Below, piece after piece: positions 1 through 8,939 of a stretch of DNA of 62,883 bases (position 1 is the stretch's first letter; each line of letters begins with the position of its first letter). The DNA lies in contig JAPPLI010000026.1 of NCBI GenBank assembly GCA_028819495.1, forward strand, positions 1 through 62,883, in the 5' to 3' direction. Source of the DNA: Gammaproteobacteria bacterium (GTDB lineage: Bacteria > Pseudomonadota > Gammaproteobacteria > Eutrophobiales > Eutrophobiaceae). The notes under the pieces were generated by a model. That model saw only the letters and a list, made by a program, of their open reading frames with translations. It ran no database searches and had not been told where the DNA came from. Position numbers and translations under genes: made by a program.

Positions 1-139
1 GCAACCACGCAGACAAGGTGGAAAATACCAGCAGGAACGGCAATCCGGCGGAAAAACCGAGAAAACTCATGGCAATGACGCGCGGCTTACTGTAAACCGC
101 CAGCGCTTCTTGCCAGTCTCTGCCGGTTTTATCAATCAT
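1..139 (-). CDS. AmpG-like MFS permease, N-terminal fragment
   Basis: The first 46 codons of a gene that runs off the left edge of the window. After a short cytoplasmic leader (MIDKTGRDWQEALAVY) the translation enters a first membrane helix containing LGFSAGLPFLLVFSTL, which matches the start of AmpG muropeptide permeases and related MFS proteins. Its ATG overlaps the stop of the upstream OFA transporter gene in an ATGA arrangement, so the two are probably cotranscribed. AmpG imports anhydromuropeptides in enterobacteria, but the substrate cannot be inferred from this fragment. Confidence 0.6.
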   Translation of the reverse strand, partial: MIDKTGRDWQEALAVYSKPRVIAMSFLGFSAGLPFLLVFSTLSAWL

Positions 140-1848
140 TTCTGGGAAGCGTTCAGTTCCTCTTCCGACATGTGGTGCCTGGCATGCACCGGGCGCATCA
201 GGGCATTGCTGACCAGCGCGATGGCCAGCAGCAGGGCCATGAGGTACATGGTGCTGTTATACAGGTTCGGGGTCGGGTCGACGGTCCCGGCCGGCGCGAT
301 GTCCATCAGGCTGGCGATGGTCACGGTCTTTGCCTGCACCAGCGCCGGCAACTGGTCGAGTCCGGCGCCGAATGACTCGGCGAATACCGCGGGGTCGATC
401 TTCGTAACCAGGTCATCAATGGCTTTGGTTACGGCGTTTTCCCGTAGCGATGTAATGGCCAGGGGTCCCAGCACGCCGGCGGTGCTCCAGGAGGTCAATA
501 GCCGGCCGTGAATGCCCCCCACGTATCTCGTCCCGAAAATGTCCGCCAGGTACGCGGGGATAGTGGCGAAACCACCTCCGTACATGGTGAAGATGATCAT
601 GGTGGCCGCATAGAAATACACCAGCCAGACGACCGCGGGGTTGACGCTGACCTGCTGCGCAGTGTAGGGAATGGAACAGTACAGCAGGATGCCCAGCGCA
701 AAGAAGATCCAGTAGGTATTGCGCCGCCCGATGTAATCCGACGTGCTGGCCCAGATAAACCGGCCCACCATGTTGAATATGCTGATCATGACGACATAGG
801 TGGCGGCAAACGCCCCGTCAACGATGTGCGGCAGGGTCGTGCCGAAGATCTCGGTCATCATGGTCTTGGCCACGCCCAGCACGCCGATACCCGCGGTGAC
901 GTTGAAACACAGCACGATCCACAACTGGTAGAACTGCCGGGTTTTCAATGCCTGGTCGATGTCCACGTGGTTGCGCGTCATCATCCTCTTCTGCGCGTGC
1001 TCCTCGTCCGGGGGAGTCCAGCCCTCCGGCTGCCAGCCCGGAGCGGGCAGGCGATAGGAGAACGCCGCGATCATCATGATGATGAAATAAATCACGCCCA
1101 TGGTGAAAAAGGTCTGGGCGACGCCGACCGAGCCGGTGCCCACCAGGTAAACGCCCTCCGGCCCCGGGATCACCATCTGCGCCACCTCGTTGGCGCCGAC
1201 GACGACTACTTCGCGCAGTTCCCCGCCGACTTCCGCGAAGCGCCGGCCCGCGCGGGTGACCAGGTCGAGGTCAGCTACCGCGCCCAGGTACTCGGGCGCC
1301 CGGTAGAAATACTGGATGAAATACTCCTTCAGGGGCGCGCCGATCATGGCGCCGCCGCCGAAACCCATTATCGCCATCCCCGTGGCCATGCCGCGGCGGT
1401 CCGGGAACCAGCGGATCAAGGTGCTGACTGGCGAGACGTAACCCAGGCCCAGGCCGCACCCGCCCAGCACGCCGTAACCCAGGTACAGCAACCACAACTG
1501 GTGGGTGACGATGCCGATGCCGCCGACGATGAAACCGCCGCCCCAGCAGCAGGCCGAGACGACGCCTACCATGCGCGGACCCACCGTCTCCAGCCACCGG
1601 CCGGCAATGGCGGCGGCCAGCCCCAGGACCACAATCGATACCGTGAATATCCAGACCACGTCCTTCAAGGTCCAGTCATCGGCGGCGCTGATTACCACCC
1701 CGACGTGCTTGATAAGGGCGGGATTGAAGATGCTCCAGGCATACACCGAACCGATACACAGGTGAATGCCGAGAGCGGCCGGGACGATCAGCCAGCGATT
1801 GAACCCGGGTTTTGCGATAATGTGTTGCTTGGACAGGATGCCCGACAT
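136..1848 (-). CDS. OFA-family MFS transporter (oxalate/formate antiporter-like)
   Basis: A 570-residue membrane protein of the major facilitator superfamily. The N-terminal region (GIHLCIGSVYAWSIFNPAL) and the segment GLGLGYVSPVSTLIRWFPDRRG around residues 135-155 are typical of the OFA (oxalate/formate antiporter) subfamily. The protein is longer than the usual 400-450 residues because of a large loop of roughly 100 residues between the two halves (about residues 185-295). OFA members exchange small carboxylates across the inner membrane. The neighbouring fdhD and Moco genes make formate attractive as a substrate, but that is inference. The gene reads away from moaA and overlaps the downstream AmpG-like gene by 4 nt. 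Confidence 0.85.
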   Translation of the reverse strand: MSGILSKQHIIAKPGFNRWLIVPAALGIHLCIGSVYAWSIFNPALIKHVGVVISAADDWTLKDVVWIFTVSIVVLGLAAAIAGRWLETVGPRMVGVVSACCWGGGFIVGGIGIVTHQLWLLYLGYGVLGGCGLGLGYVSPVSTLIRWFPDRRGMATGMAIMGFGGGAMIGAPLKEYFIQYFYRAPEYLGAVADLDLVTRAGRRFAEVGGELREVVVVGANEVAQMVIPGPEGVYLVGTGSVGVAQTFFTMGVIYFIIMMIAAFSYRLPAPGWQPEGWTPPDEEHAQKRMMTRNHVDIDQALKTRQFYQLWIVLCFNVTAGIGVLGVAKTMMTEIFGTTLPHIVDGAFAATYVVMISIFNMVGRFIWASTSDYIGRRNTYWIFFALGILLYCSIPYTAQQVSVNPAVVWLVYFYAATMIIFTMYGGGFATIPAYLADIFGTRYVGGIHGRLLTSWSTAGVLGPLAITSLRENAVTKAIDDLVTKIDPAVFAESFGAGLDQLPALVQAKTVTIASLMDIAPAGTVDPTPNLYNSTMYLMALLLAIALVSNALMRPVHARHHMSEEELNASQK

Positions 1849-1946
1849 GAATTACCCCTTGTGTTATTTAAGAAACTGCTGGCTTAACCGCAAGTTCCGC
1901 ATGAGCTCCGGACTACTTCATCGTCTGGCCGGGCCGCATAAATTTC

Positions 1947-2013
1947 GGGGTCAGAGTAAAATCGCCGAGAATGTCGGCAACAGCACGTCCGGTGGTGATT
2001 TTACTCTGACCCC
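1947..2013. repeat. GGGGTCAGAG hairpin repeat, copy 1
   Basis: Starts with GGGGTCAGAGTAAAAT and ends with its reverse complement ATTTTACTCTGACCCC, separated by about 35 unrelated nucleotides. It lies in the 299-bp gap between the divergent OFA transporter and moaA genes. This is the long-spacer version of the dispersed family. Confidence 0.9.
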
Positions 2014-2147
2014 ACCAATTCGACCTGAGTCAGCGGAAAACATCATTGTAACGCGAATGAAATTGTATTTATCGAAATTTTTGCCTAGTCTATAATATTG
2101 CGCCATGCAAAAATTTCTGCGCCATATTATTTCAACACTGCGACAGC

Positions 2148-3146
2148 ATGAGACAGGAAGACATATTAGTCGATAATTTCGGACGCACGGTCAACTATAT
2201 CCGCATCTCGGTAACGGACCGCTGCGACTTCCGTTGCGTGTACTGCATGGACGAGGAGATGCAGTTCGTGCCCAGGGCCAAATTGTTGTCGCTGGAAGAG
2301 ATTGCGTTTATTGCCAGGGCTGTTACCGAGCTGGGAGTCGGCAAGATCCGCATTACCGGGGGCGAGCCGCTGATCCGGCGCAATATCATCAAGCTGTTCC
2401 GGGACATCGGCCAACTGGATGGCCTTGATGAACTGGTGCTCACTACCAACGGTTCGCAATTGCCGAAACTGGCCGGCGAACTGAAAGACGCCGGGGTGAA
2501 ACGCATCAACATCAGCCTGGATTCCCTCGACCACGACAAGTTCAGACGGTTGACCCGCGTCGGGGAACTTGACAAGGTGCTGGCCGGTATCGATGCGGCC
2601 ATGGAAACCGGTTTCGAGAAAATCAAGATCAACTCGGTCATCCTGAAGAACCGCAACGACGATGAAGTACCGGACCTCGTTGAGTTTGCTTCAACGCGCG
2701 GCATGGACATCAGTTTCATCGAGGAAATGCCCCTGGGCGTCATCGATGAACACGACCGCGCCGAGGCCTATTATTCGAGTGACGAGATCAAGGCGGACCT
2801 GGAACGGCACTATACGCTGTTGCCGACCACCGAGACCACCGGCGGCCCGTCGCGCTACTACAGGATCGTCGAAACCGGTACCCGTGTAGGCTTTATCTCA
2901 CCCCACAGTCATAACTTCTGCGACAGTTGCAACCGGGTCAGGCTCACCTGCGAGGGCCGCCTGCTGCTCTGTCTCGGCCAGGAACACTCCGTGGACCTGC
3001 GCCAGGTCATCCGCTCCCATCCCGGCGACATGGACAGGCTGAAGCAGGCGTTGTTACGCTCCATGGACATCAAACCCAAGGGACATGAATTCGATCTTTC
3101 CGCCAAACCCGTCATCTTCCGCCATATGAATATGACCGGGGGCTGA
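2148..3146 (+). CDS. moaA: GTP 3',8-cyclase MoaA
   Basis: Radical-SAM enzyme for the first step of molybdenum cofactor synthesis, converting GTP to 3',8-cyclo-GTP, which MoaC then turns into cyclic pyranopterin monophosphate. The N-terminal radical-SAM motif is CDFRCVYC (about residues 26-33), followed by the SAM-binding ITGGEPLIR. The C-terminal second cluster is carried by CDSCNRVRLTCEGRLLLC. The protein ends in the functionally important Gly-Gly. Length 332 residues is normal. It heads a Moco block with fdhD, mobA, mobB and moeA on the same strand. Confidence 0.97.
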   Translation: MRQEDILVDNFGRTVNYIRISVTDRCDFRCVYCMDEEMQFVPRAKLLSLEEIAFIARAVTELGVGKIRITGGEPLIRRNIIKLFRDIGQLDGLDELVLTTNGSQLPKLAGELKDAGVKRINISLDSLDHDKFRRLTRVGELDKVLAGIDAAMETGFEKIKINSVILKNRNDDEVPDLVEFASTRGMDISFIEEMPLGVIDEHDRAEAYYSSDEIKADLERHYTLLPTTETTGGPSRYYRIVETGTRVGFISPHSHNFCDSCNRVRLTCEGRLLLCLGQEHSVDLRQVIRSHPGDMDRLKQALLRSMDIKPKGHEFDLSAKPVIFRHMNMTGG

Positions 3147-3203
3147 GCCGGAAAAAGCGCTAGACACTCAACGTGTCTTTTATCCCGTCAACGCTGTATC
3201 AAC

Positions 3204-4070
3204 ATGAATAACCTGTCAAGTCGCGGGCCGGCAATGACCGATGCCGGCATCGAACCTACCATCGCCGTCGAAGCGGTTGACGAGTTCCGCAATGTCCGGG
3301 AAATGTACATCGCCGATGAGCGGCCCCTGACCATCTACGTTGACAGTTACGAGATCGTCACCCTGATGACCCTCGGCAAGACCCCGGAACTGCTGACCCT
3401 GGGTTACCTGAAAAACCAGGGCATCGTCGACGACATCAATGAGATCCGCTCGGTGCAGGTGGACTGGGAGGTGAACGCCGCGGCGGTGGCCACCTGGTCG
3501 GAGCGGGACGACTGGAAGGAACGGCTGGGGCCGAGAATCGTGACCACGGGCTGCGGCCAGGGCACGGTATACGGTAATATCCTGGAGCAGATCGAGCGGA
3601 TAGAGCTGCCCGAGGTCCGGCTAAGGCAATCGGATATTTATGCCCTGCTGAAAAACCTGACCCGTTTTAATGACGTCTATAAAAGCGCCGGCGCGGTGCA
3701 TGGTTGCGCCCTGTGCGCGGGGACGGAAGTGGCCGTCTTCATCGAGGACGTGGGCCGGCATAACGCGGTCGATGCGATTGCCGGGCAGATGTGGCTGGAA
3801 GGCACTCCCGGACATGACAAGCTGTTTTACACCACCGGTCGCCTGACCTCGGAAATGGTGATGAAAGTGGCGCAGATGGGCATCCCCGCTCTCTTGTCCC
3901 GTTCAGGCATCACCCAGATGGGGCTGAAGCTGGCAAAGGATTTCGGCGTTATCCTGTTCTCCCGGGCCCAGGGCAAGCATTTCCTGGTGTATAACGGCGC
4001 CGAACACATCGAATTCGACGTGTCCCTGCCGCCGAAACGCGCGGTTGCCAACCTGAAGAGCACCGGCTGA
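3204..4070 (+). CDS. fdhD: Formate dehydrogenase accessory sulfurtransferase FdhD
   Basis: FdhD passes sulfur from a cysteine desulfurase to bis-MGD so that formate dehydrogenase becomes active. The signature VHGCALCAGTE (CxxC, about residues 168-178) and IEDVGRHNAVDAI are clear. The C-terminal YTTGRLTSEMVMK and the LLSRSGIT segment also match the family. Length is 288 residues. It sits 57 nt after moaA and 19 nt before mobA, so it probably belongs to one Moco operon. Its presence implies that the genome encodes a molybdenum or tungsten formate dehydrogenase; none is in this window. Confidence 0.95.
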   Translation: MNNLSSRGPAMTDAGIEPTIAVEAVDEFRNVREMYIADERPLTIYVDSYEIVTLMTLGKTPELLTLGYLKNQGIVDDINEIRSVQVDWEVNAAAVATWSERDDWKERLGPRIVTTGCGQGTVYGNILEQIERIELPEVRLRQSDIYALLKNLTRFNDVYKSAGAVHGCALCAGTEVAVFIEDVGRHNAVDAIAGQMWLEGTPGHDKLFYTTGRLTSEMVMKVAQMGIPALLSRSGITQMGLKLAKDFGVILFSRAQGKHFLVYNGAEHIEFDVSLPPKRAVANLKSTG

Positions 4071-4089
4071 ATCATTCAGCGGACCCCAT

Positions 4090-4683
4090 ATGAAAAAAAC
4101 CGGGATTACCGGCGTGATCCTTGCCGGAGGCGAGGCAAGACGCATGGGCGGTGGCGACAAGGGCTTGGTGGAACTGTGCGGCAAGCCGCTGATCGAGCAT
4201 GTGCTGGCGGCCCTGTCTCCCCAGGTCGATACGATCATCATCAATGCAAACCGCAACCGGGAGCGCTATGCCGCCTATGGTTATCCCGTCGTAGCGGACA
4301 GCAGGAAAGGTTTCCAGGGTCCCCTGGCTGGCATGTTGAGTTGCCTCGAAGAAGCGGAGACGGAGTTCATGGTTACGGTTCCCTGTGATTCGCCGTTGCT
4401 GCCGGACGACCTGGTGGCGCGCCTGTTCAGACAATTGAGTGAGGAGCAGGCGGAGATCAGCGTTGCCCATAACGGCGACAGGATGCAACCGGTATTTGCG
4501 TTGATGGCTGCAAACCTGGCCTCTTCCATGCAGGCGTTTCTCGACGGCGGCGAGCGCAAGATAGACCGTTGGTTCGAGGGGCACAGGCTTGCGCTGACCG
4601 ATTTCTCCGATGAACCGGAATGCTTCAGGAATATCAACAACCCGGCCGAACTGGCGCATATGGAGGCGCAATTGAATGGCTGA
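4090..4683 (+). CDS. mobA: Molybdenum cofactor guanylyltransferase MobA
   Basis: Attaches GMP from GTP to molybdopterin to make the bis-MGD form of the cofactor. The nucleotide-binding motif VILAGGEARRMGGGDKGL (residues 9-26) and the later metal-binding DSPLLPDDLV (near residue 100) identify it. NNPAEL near the C-terminus is also typical. Length 197 residues is normal. The last 8 nt overlap the start of mobB, indicating translational coupling. Confidence 0.96.
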   Translation: MKKTGITGVILAGGEARRMGGGDKGLVELCGKPLIEHVLAALSPQVDTIIINANRNRERYAAYGYPVVADSRKGFQGPLAGMLSCLEEAETEFMVTVPCDSPLLPDDLVARLFRQLSEEQAEISVAHNGDRMQPVFALMAANLASSMQAFLDGGERKIDRWFEGHRLALTDFSDEPECFRNINNPAELAHMEAQLNG

Positions 4684-5191
4684 AGTACCGTTGATGGGTT
4701 TCGCCGCCTGGAGCGGCACGGGAAAGACGACCCTGCTGGTCAACCTGCTGGGAATTTTCACGTCCCTGGACCTGCGCGTGGGCGTCATCAAGCATGCCCA
4801 CCACACGTTTGAAATAGATTATCCCGGCAAGGACAGCTATGAACTGCGCAAGGCCGGCGCCAGCCAGGTATTGATAGGGTCGAGAAAGCGCTGGGCATTG
4901 CTGGTGGAAACCCGGGACGGGGACGACAAACCCTTGGAACACCATATCGGAAACCTGGACCTTGACAACCTGGACCTGATCCTGGTGGAAGGCTTCAAAC
5001 CCGAAGCCATCCCCAAGATAGAACTGCACCGGCCCAGCCTGGGACATGATTTACTGTACCCGGGCGATGAGAGTATCATAGCGGTCGCGACCGATGCGGA
5101 GTTGTCCGTAAGTACGGAATTGCCGTTGCTGGACCTGAACGATCCGCAGCAAATCGCACAGTTTATTATTGATCGCTACGATTTGGTATAA
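4676..5191 (+). CDS. mobB: Molybdopterin-guanine dinucleotide biosynthesis adapter MobB
   Basis: GTP-binding partner of MobA. The P-loop is GFAAWSGTGKTTLLVNLL (residues 7-24), followed by the family motif VGVIKHAHHTFEIDYPGKDSYELRKAGA. LILVEGFKPEAIPKIELHR is the conserved C-terminal block. Length is 171 residues. It overlaps mobA by 8 nt. MobB is not essential for Moco synthesis in E. coli and is thought to deliver GTP or the product. Confidence 0.95.
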   Translation: MAEVPLMGFAAWSGTGKTTLLVNLLGIFTSLDLRVGVIKHAHHTFEIDYPGKDSYELRKAGASQVLIGSRKRWALLVETRDGDDKPLEHHIGNLDLDNLDLILVEGFKPEAIPKIELHRPSLGHDLLYPGDESIIAVATDAELSVSTELPLLDLNDPQQIAQFIIDRYDLV

Positions 5192-5233
5192 CACCGGAGA
5201 CAGATTTATACATAACGACACAAATCGCGTCAC

Positions 5234-5260
5234 ATTCGTCATTCCCGCGCAGGCGGGGAT
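5234..5260. repeat. ATTCCCGC...GCGGG partial hairpin repeat
   Basis: ATTCGTCATTCCCGCGCAGG followed by CGGGGAT, a single arm of the dRS3-like ATTCCC-N-GGGAAT family. It lies between mobB and moeA. Complete paired versions occur near 20.7 kb and 28.6 kb. Confidence 0.55.
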
Positions 5261-5291
5261 GGCGTAAAATTCCTGTTTATCCTGTACATCC

Positions 5292-6560
5292 ATGTTAAAT
5301 AAACATATTGAAAAAGACCCCAGTTGCAGGGACGACTTTGACCCGAAGTCACTGTCGGCCGATGCCGCGCTGGAGCAGATAAAGGCCGGCGTCAACCGCG
5401 TCAGGGGTATCGAGAAAATTGCCATACGCGAGGCGCTGAACCGGATCCTGGCGGAAGACATCCGTTCCCGCATCAACGTGCCTTCCGGCACCAACTCCGC
5501 CATGGACGGTTACGCGGTGAACAGCGCGGACATCCCATCAGAAGGCACTGCCGGGTTGAATGTGCTGGGTACTGCCTGGGCGGGCAAACCCTTCGACGGC
5601 AGTGTGACGTCCGGAAACTGTGTGCGCATCATGACCGGGGCGATCATGCCGGAGGGCGCCGATACCGTGGTCATCCAGGAGGACGTGCAGGCCGACGGTT
5701 CCGGCATCAGGACCGACGGCAGCACCCGCAAGGGCGATAACGTGCGCCAGGCAGGGGAAGACATCGCCGCCGGCGACCTCATACTGACCGCAGGCCGGCG
5801 CCTGAACCCCGCCGACATTGGCCTGATTGCCTCGCTGGGCATTGCCGAGGTGAGCGTGGTGCGCCGCCTGCGGGTGGCATTTTTTTCCACGGGAGACGAA
5901 CTGCGCTCCATCGGCGAGACCCTGAGCGACGGCGCGATCTATGACAGCAACCGCTACACCCTGCACGGCATGCTGGAACGTATGGGTACCGATATTATCG
6001 ACATGGGCGTGATAAAAGATGACCTTGAGGCCCTGGAAGAGGCCTTTGCCATCGCCGCCGCCAATGCCGACGTGCTGATCACGTCGGGCGGCGTCTCCGT
6101 GGGCGAGGCGGATTACATCAAGGAGATCCTGGCTAAACTGGGGCAGGTGGATTTCTGGAAAGTGGCCATCAAGCCGGGCCGGCCGCTCGCCTTCGGGCAC
6201 GTCGGCGATGCCGTGTTCTTCGGCCTGCCGGGCAACCCGGTTTCCGTCATGGTGACTTTTTACGAGTTCGTGCAGCCGGCGTTGCGAAAAATGATAGGCG
6301 AGAATGATGCCGGCATCCTGACCCTGAAAGCGCGCTGCGATTCCAGGTTGAAAAAACGGCCGGGCCGGGTGGAATACCAGCGCGGCATCCTGCAACAGGA
6401 CGGGGACGGCAACCTGGTGGTGGTCAAGACCGGCGCCCAGGGCTCCGGGATACTCACTTCGATGTCGCAAGCCAACTGCTTCATCATCCTTCCGATTGAT
6501 TCAAGCGGTATAGAACCGGGGATGTACGTGGATATCCAGCCTTTTTCCGGACTGGTTTAA
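5292..6560 (+). CDS. moeA: Molybdopterin molybdenumtransferase MoeA
   Basis: Inserts molybdate (or tungstate) into adenylylated molybdopterin. Recognisable blocks are NSAMDGYAV near residue 75, IMTGAIMPEGADTVV near residue 113, FFSTGDEL near residue 200, TSGGVSVGEADY near residue 262, and KVAIKPGRPLAFG followed by GLPGNPVSVMVTF. Length is 422 residues. It is separated from mobB by 100 nt containing a short repeat, so it may be read from its own promoter or by readthrough. It completes a moaA-fdhD-mobA-mobB-moeA block. Confidence 0.96.
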   Translation: MLNKHIEKDPSCRDDFDPKSLSADAALEQIKAGVNRVRGIEKIAIREALNRILAEDIRSRINVPSGTNSAMDGYAVNSADIPSEGTAGLNVLGTAWAGKPFDGSVTSGNCVRIMTGAIMPEGADTVVIQEDVQADGSGIRTDGSTRKGDNVRQAGEDIAAGDLILTAGRRLNPADIGLIASLGIAEVSVVRRLRVAFFSTGDELRSIGETLSDGAIYDSNRYTLHGMLERMGTDIIDMGVIKDDLEALEEAFAIAAANADVLITSGGVSVGEADYIKEILAKLGQVDFWKVAIKPGRPLAFGHVGDAVFFGLPGNPVSVMVTFYEFVQPALRKMIGENDAGILTLKARCDSRLKKRPGRVEYQRGILQQDGDGNLVVVKTGAQGSGILTSMSQANCFIILPIDSSGIEPGMYVDIQPFSGLV

Positions 6561-6613
6561 TAGTAATCAGCGTCCACAGAACACATAGTACAGAACGTGA
6601 TGTGGAATGCGGG

Positions 6614-7024
6614 TCAGGACTGCCGTGAAAGATAGTCTTCTATTGATACGGCGATTGAAGGGAATGCTTCATGGATTTTTTTGTCTTCGGTGACAAGCGG
6701 GCAATTCAGGTGTTCAGCAAGAGCAACGAATTCACAATCATACGATGAGCAAGCGCTCCTCTCTACGAGTTTGAGCACTTGTGAGGACGCAATATCAAAT
6801 TCGTTGTGGAGCATAATCGATTCGGCAGATTCCTGCAGTTTTAATGCTTCTTCGAAGGAAATCAGTTTCTTTCTTAAATAAAGCGCCAATACACTGCGAA
6901 ATTCACTCTTCCACAGAATGGGCGCCGCCCAGTTCGGATCAAGCCGGTACAGTTTATCAGCCGCATCTGAATAGGGGGCAGGCAGCAAAAAATAGGAAAT
7001 AATATTTGTATCCGCAACGATCAC
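6614..7024 (-). CDS. PIN-domain toxin (VapC/FitB-like)
   Basis: A 136-residue PIN-domain protein, probably an RNase toxin. The first acidic residue is in MIVADTNIISYF (Asp5). SYDCEFVALAEHL holds the central acidic positions and LVTEDKKIHEAF the C-terminal aspartate. Its start overlaps the stop of the upstream ribbon-helix-helix gene by 4 nt, the normal antitoxin-toxin arrangement. The target RNA cannot be told from sequence. Confidence 0.88.
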   Translation of the reverse strand: MIVADTNIISYFLLPAPYSDAADKLYRLDPNWAAPILWKSEFRSVLALYLRKKLISFEEALKLQESAESIMLHNEFDIASSQVLKLVERSACSSYDCEFVALAEHLNCPLVTEDKKIHEAFPSIAVSIEDYLSRQS

Positions 7025-7263
7025 GGCCGGCCTTCGTCAATGGCGCGGTTAATATCCTCGACTGTGACAACGTCAGGCCGGATCTGTGAGCGGAGCAGAC
7101 GGATATCCTTGAGCCTGTCTTCCGGATTGATTCTTACAGGCTGCAAGCTGCGCTTGAGGCAAACGATGACCTCGCTGTTAATACTCCTGTGATGTCGTTC
7201 GGCAGCATATTTGAGATCTTGATAGAGATCATACGGAATATTTTTTATGGTCAAGGCAGGCAT
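7021..7263 (-). CDS. Ribbon-helix-helix antitoxin (FitA-like)
   Basis: An 80-residue protein with an N-terminal beta-strand then helices (MPALTIKNIPYDLYQDLKYA...HHRSINSEVIVCL), the FitA/Arc-type ribbon-helix-helix fold. This class binds DNA as a dimer and neutralises the PIN toxin through its C-terminal tail. The start at 7263 is chosen because GGAG lies 9 nt upstream; an in-frame ATG further upstream would add a non-conserved leader. It overlaps the toxin gene by 4 nt, and such pairs usually autorepress their promoter. Confidence 0.85.
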   Translation of the reverse strand: MPALTIKNIPYDLYQDLKYAAERHHRSINSEVIVCLKRSLQPVRINPEDRLKDIRLLRSQIRPDVVTVEDINRAIDEGRP

Positions 7264-7472
7264 TGGACACATCTCCGTGTAAGGTTGTGCTTCCATTATG
7301 GTTGCATTATGGAATATTGTCAAATGGGGTATTTAACCACTTTGTCCTTGCAAATCTAATATTCCATGTTAAATCTGCAAGGACGACCAGGCGGGATATT
7401 GAAAAACATGTCCTCGTCGCCGGGGATATCAACGCTATTGGATTGAGCAGTCTTGCCGGATTATTGAGTAGT

Positions 7473-8402
7473 CTATAACTCGATGTGCATACCGTCGTAG
7501 GATACTTCCCAGTCCGCGGCTTCCACCTCCCTGCGTTCCTCGCTGTTGGCGAACAGGATCGGGTTGGTGGTGTTGATGTGGATGAATATTTTCCGCTTTA
7601 TCCCCAGGTCTTTCAGGGCCGCCAGGGTGCCGTCTTCTCCCGAGACGCTGATATGGCCCATGCGCTGGCCTGTTTTTATGCCCACGCCGTCGCGGATCAT
7701 TTCATCGTCCACCCACAGGGTGCCGTCAAAGAAAACCAGGTCGGCGCCGCTGATGCGTTCGGCCAGTTCCGGCGTCACCCGGGCGCAGGCGGGCATGTAA
7801 TAAAATGACTTCCCATTGTTGGTGTCTTCCACGTACAGGGCAATAGTGTCTTCATCGACAGAGCCGAAATCCTTGCCCTTGCTCTCATCCTCCAGCCACA
7901 GGGCCACTTTGCCCGGGACCGCGAAAGGCGTGATTTCAATACCTAGGGAGCTGCCGTCCGGTTTCTGCAGTTCCAGGGGTTCGTTCAGGGTCATGGGTTC
8001 GCGGCTGACGAATTTCGGGTTCAGGACATTGAATATGGTATTCGCCTGCAGCACACCCAGCACCCGCTGGGTGGCGTAGATGCGCAGGGGCTGTGATTCG
8101 CGCAGGTTCAACAGACCTGCTACGTGGTCCACGTCGGCATTGGTCAGCACCGCGCCCATGATCGGGCTGTGGCGCAGGTCTTGTCTGGGGTGCAGGATAT
8201 CGTTGTCGTTTATCTGCTGGCGCAGGTCCGGGGACGCGTTGAACAGGTACCACTCATCTCCGTCGGCGCTGATCGCGATGGAAGACTGGGTGCGTTGCGG
8301 CGCCGCAGGGTCATCCTGCCTGGCCCGCCGGCTGTTGGGGTGGTTGCAGTTCCACTGCGGGTAGCCGCCGCCTGCGGCTGCGCCTAATACCCTGATGCGC
8401 AT
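7473..8402 (-). CDS. pqqB: PQQ biosynthesis protein PqqB
   Basis: A 309-residue protein with the metallo-beta-lactamase fold of PqqB, which hydroxylates the PqqA-derived Glu-Tyr intermediate. It begins MRIRVLGAAAGGGYPQWNC as PqqB proteins do. TNADVDHVAGLLNLRE is the degenerate metal-binding motif, and VVFFDGTLW-like (LVFFDGTLWVDDE) and GMGHISVSG-like (RMGHISVSGEDGT) blocks follow. It stands alone on the minus strand, about 8 kb from pqqC-pqqD-pqqE, and no pqqA peptide gene is apparent beside it. Confidence 0.95.
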   Translation of the reverse strand: MRIRVLGAAAGGGYPQWNCNHPNSRRARQDDPAAPQRTQSSIAISADGDEWYLFNASPDLRQQINDNDILHPRQDLRHSPIMGAVLTNADVDHVAGLLNLRESQPLRIYATQRVLGVLQANTIFNVLNPKFVSREPMTLNEPLELQKPDGSSLGIEITPFAVPGKVALWLEDESKGKDFGSVDEDTIALYVEDTNNGKSFYYMPACARVTPELAERISGADLVFFDGTLWVDDEMIRDGVGIKTGQRMGHISVSGEDGTLAALKDLGIKRKIFIHINTTNPILFANSEERREVEAADWEVSYDGMHIEL

Positions 8403-8445
8403 GATGATATGAACTCCTCTGTGTGTTGATATTAATACGATATAA

Positions 8446-8472
8446 GGGGTCAGAGTGACTTACTCTGACCCC
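8446..8472. repeat. GGGGTCAGAG hairpin repeat, copy 2 (short)
   Basis: A 27-nt version, GGGGTCAGAGTGA-C-TTACTCTGACCCC in outline, with almost no loop. It lies between pqqB and moaE, upstream of pqqB, where it could affect readthrough from moaDE. Confidence 0.9.
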
Positions 8473-8485
8473 AAAAATTCAAATG

Positions 8486-8929
8486 TTAAGTTGAATACCC
8501 CGAAGTATTCCGTTCAACCCAGCGTTCCCCCTCGCTGACCGCTTCCTTCTTCCAGAACGGCGCCCTGTGTTTCAGGTCCTCGATGATGAAACGGGTGGCG
8601 TCGATGGCATCGCCCCGATGGGCTGCCCAGGTCGCAACCAGCACGATGTCCTCGCCCACCTCGATGTCGCCGGTGCGGTGCAGGACCAGGATATCGTGCA
8701 CGGCCCAGCGGCTTTCTGCCTGTTTGCAGATCTCTTCCAGGTGCTTTTCCGTCATGCCCGGATAATGTTCCAGGGTCATGTTACGGACTTCCTCACCTTC
8801 GTTGAAGTCGCGCATGGTGCCGATGAAGATACTGGTCGCGCCGGATTTGCCGGGACTACCGACGGCCGCGCGATAGTCCATTACTTCGGCCACGGCATCG
8901 AATGGCGCCGGTCTCAGAACTACTCGCAT
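8486..8929 (-). CDS. moaE: Molybdopterin synthase catalytic subunit MoaE
   Basis: Large subunit of molybdopterin synthase, which transfers two sulfurs from thiocarboxylated MoaD to cyclic pyranopterin monophosphate. GATSIFIGTMRDFNEG and the C-terminal catalytic block KHRAPFWKKEAV are characteristic. The start at 8929 (MRVVLRPAPF) gives 147 residues, the usual size, and lies 10 nt after the moaD stop; an earlier in-frame start would overlap moaD. The two genes form a pair on the minus strand. Confidence 0.95.
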   Translation of the reverse strand: MRVVLRPAPFDAVAEVMDYRAAVGSPGKSGATSIFIGTMRDFNEGEEVRNMTLEHYPGMTEKHLEEICKQAESRWAVHDILVLHRTGDIEVGEDIVLVATWAAHRGDAIDATRFIIEDLKHRAPFWKKEAVSEGERWVERNTSGYST

Positions 8930-8939
8930 GATGCGGAGA

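Noticed and set aside
508..1887. Long open frame (459 codons) on the plus strand opposite the OFA transporter gene
   Set aside because: It is the GC-rich antisense shadow of a clearly conserved membrane protein; the translation is low-complexity (His, Arg, Asp-rich) without any recognisable motif. The same holds for long opposite-strand frames at 10381-11739, 12154-13545, 15060-16235, 31222-32622 and 38697-39914.
1849..2147. Possible Moco-type riboswitch before moaA
   Set aside because: The only strong structure is the dispersed GGGGTCAGAG hairpin; I could not see a conserved aptamer-like fold near the moaA start.
7324..7472. Plus-strand frame reading VAGDINAIGLSSLAGLLSSL before pqqB
   Set aside because: Protein-like in places, but short, without a convincing start, and not assignable. 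It may be a decayed gene end.
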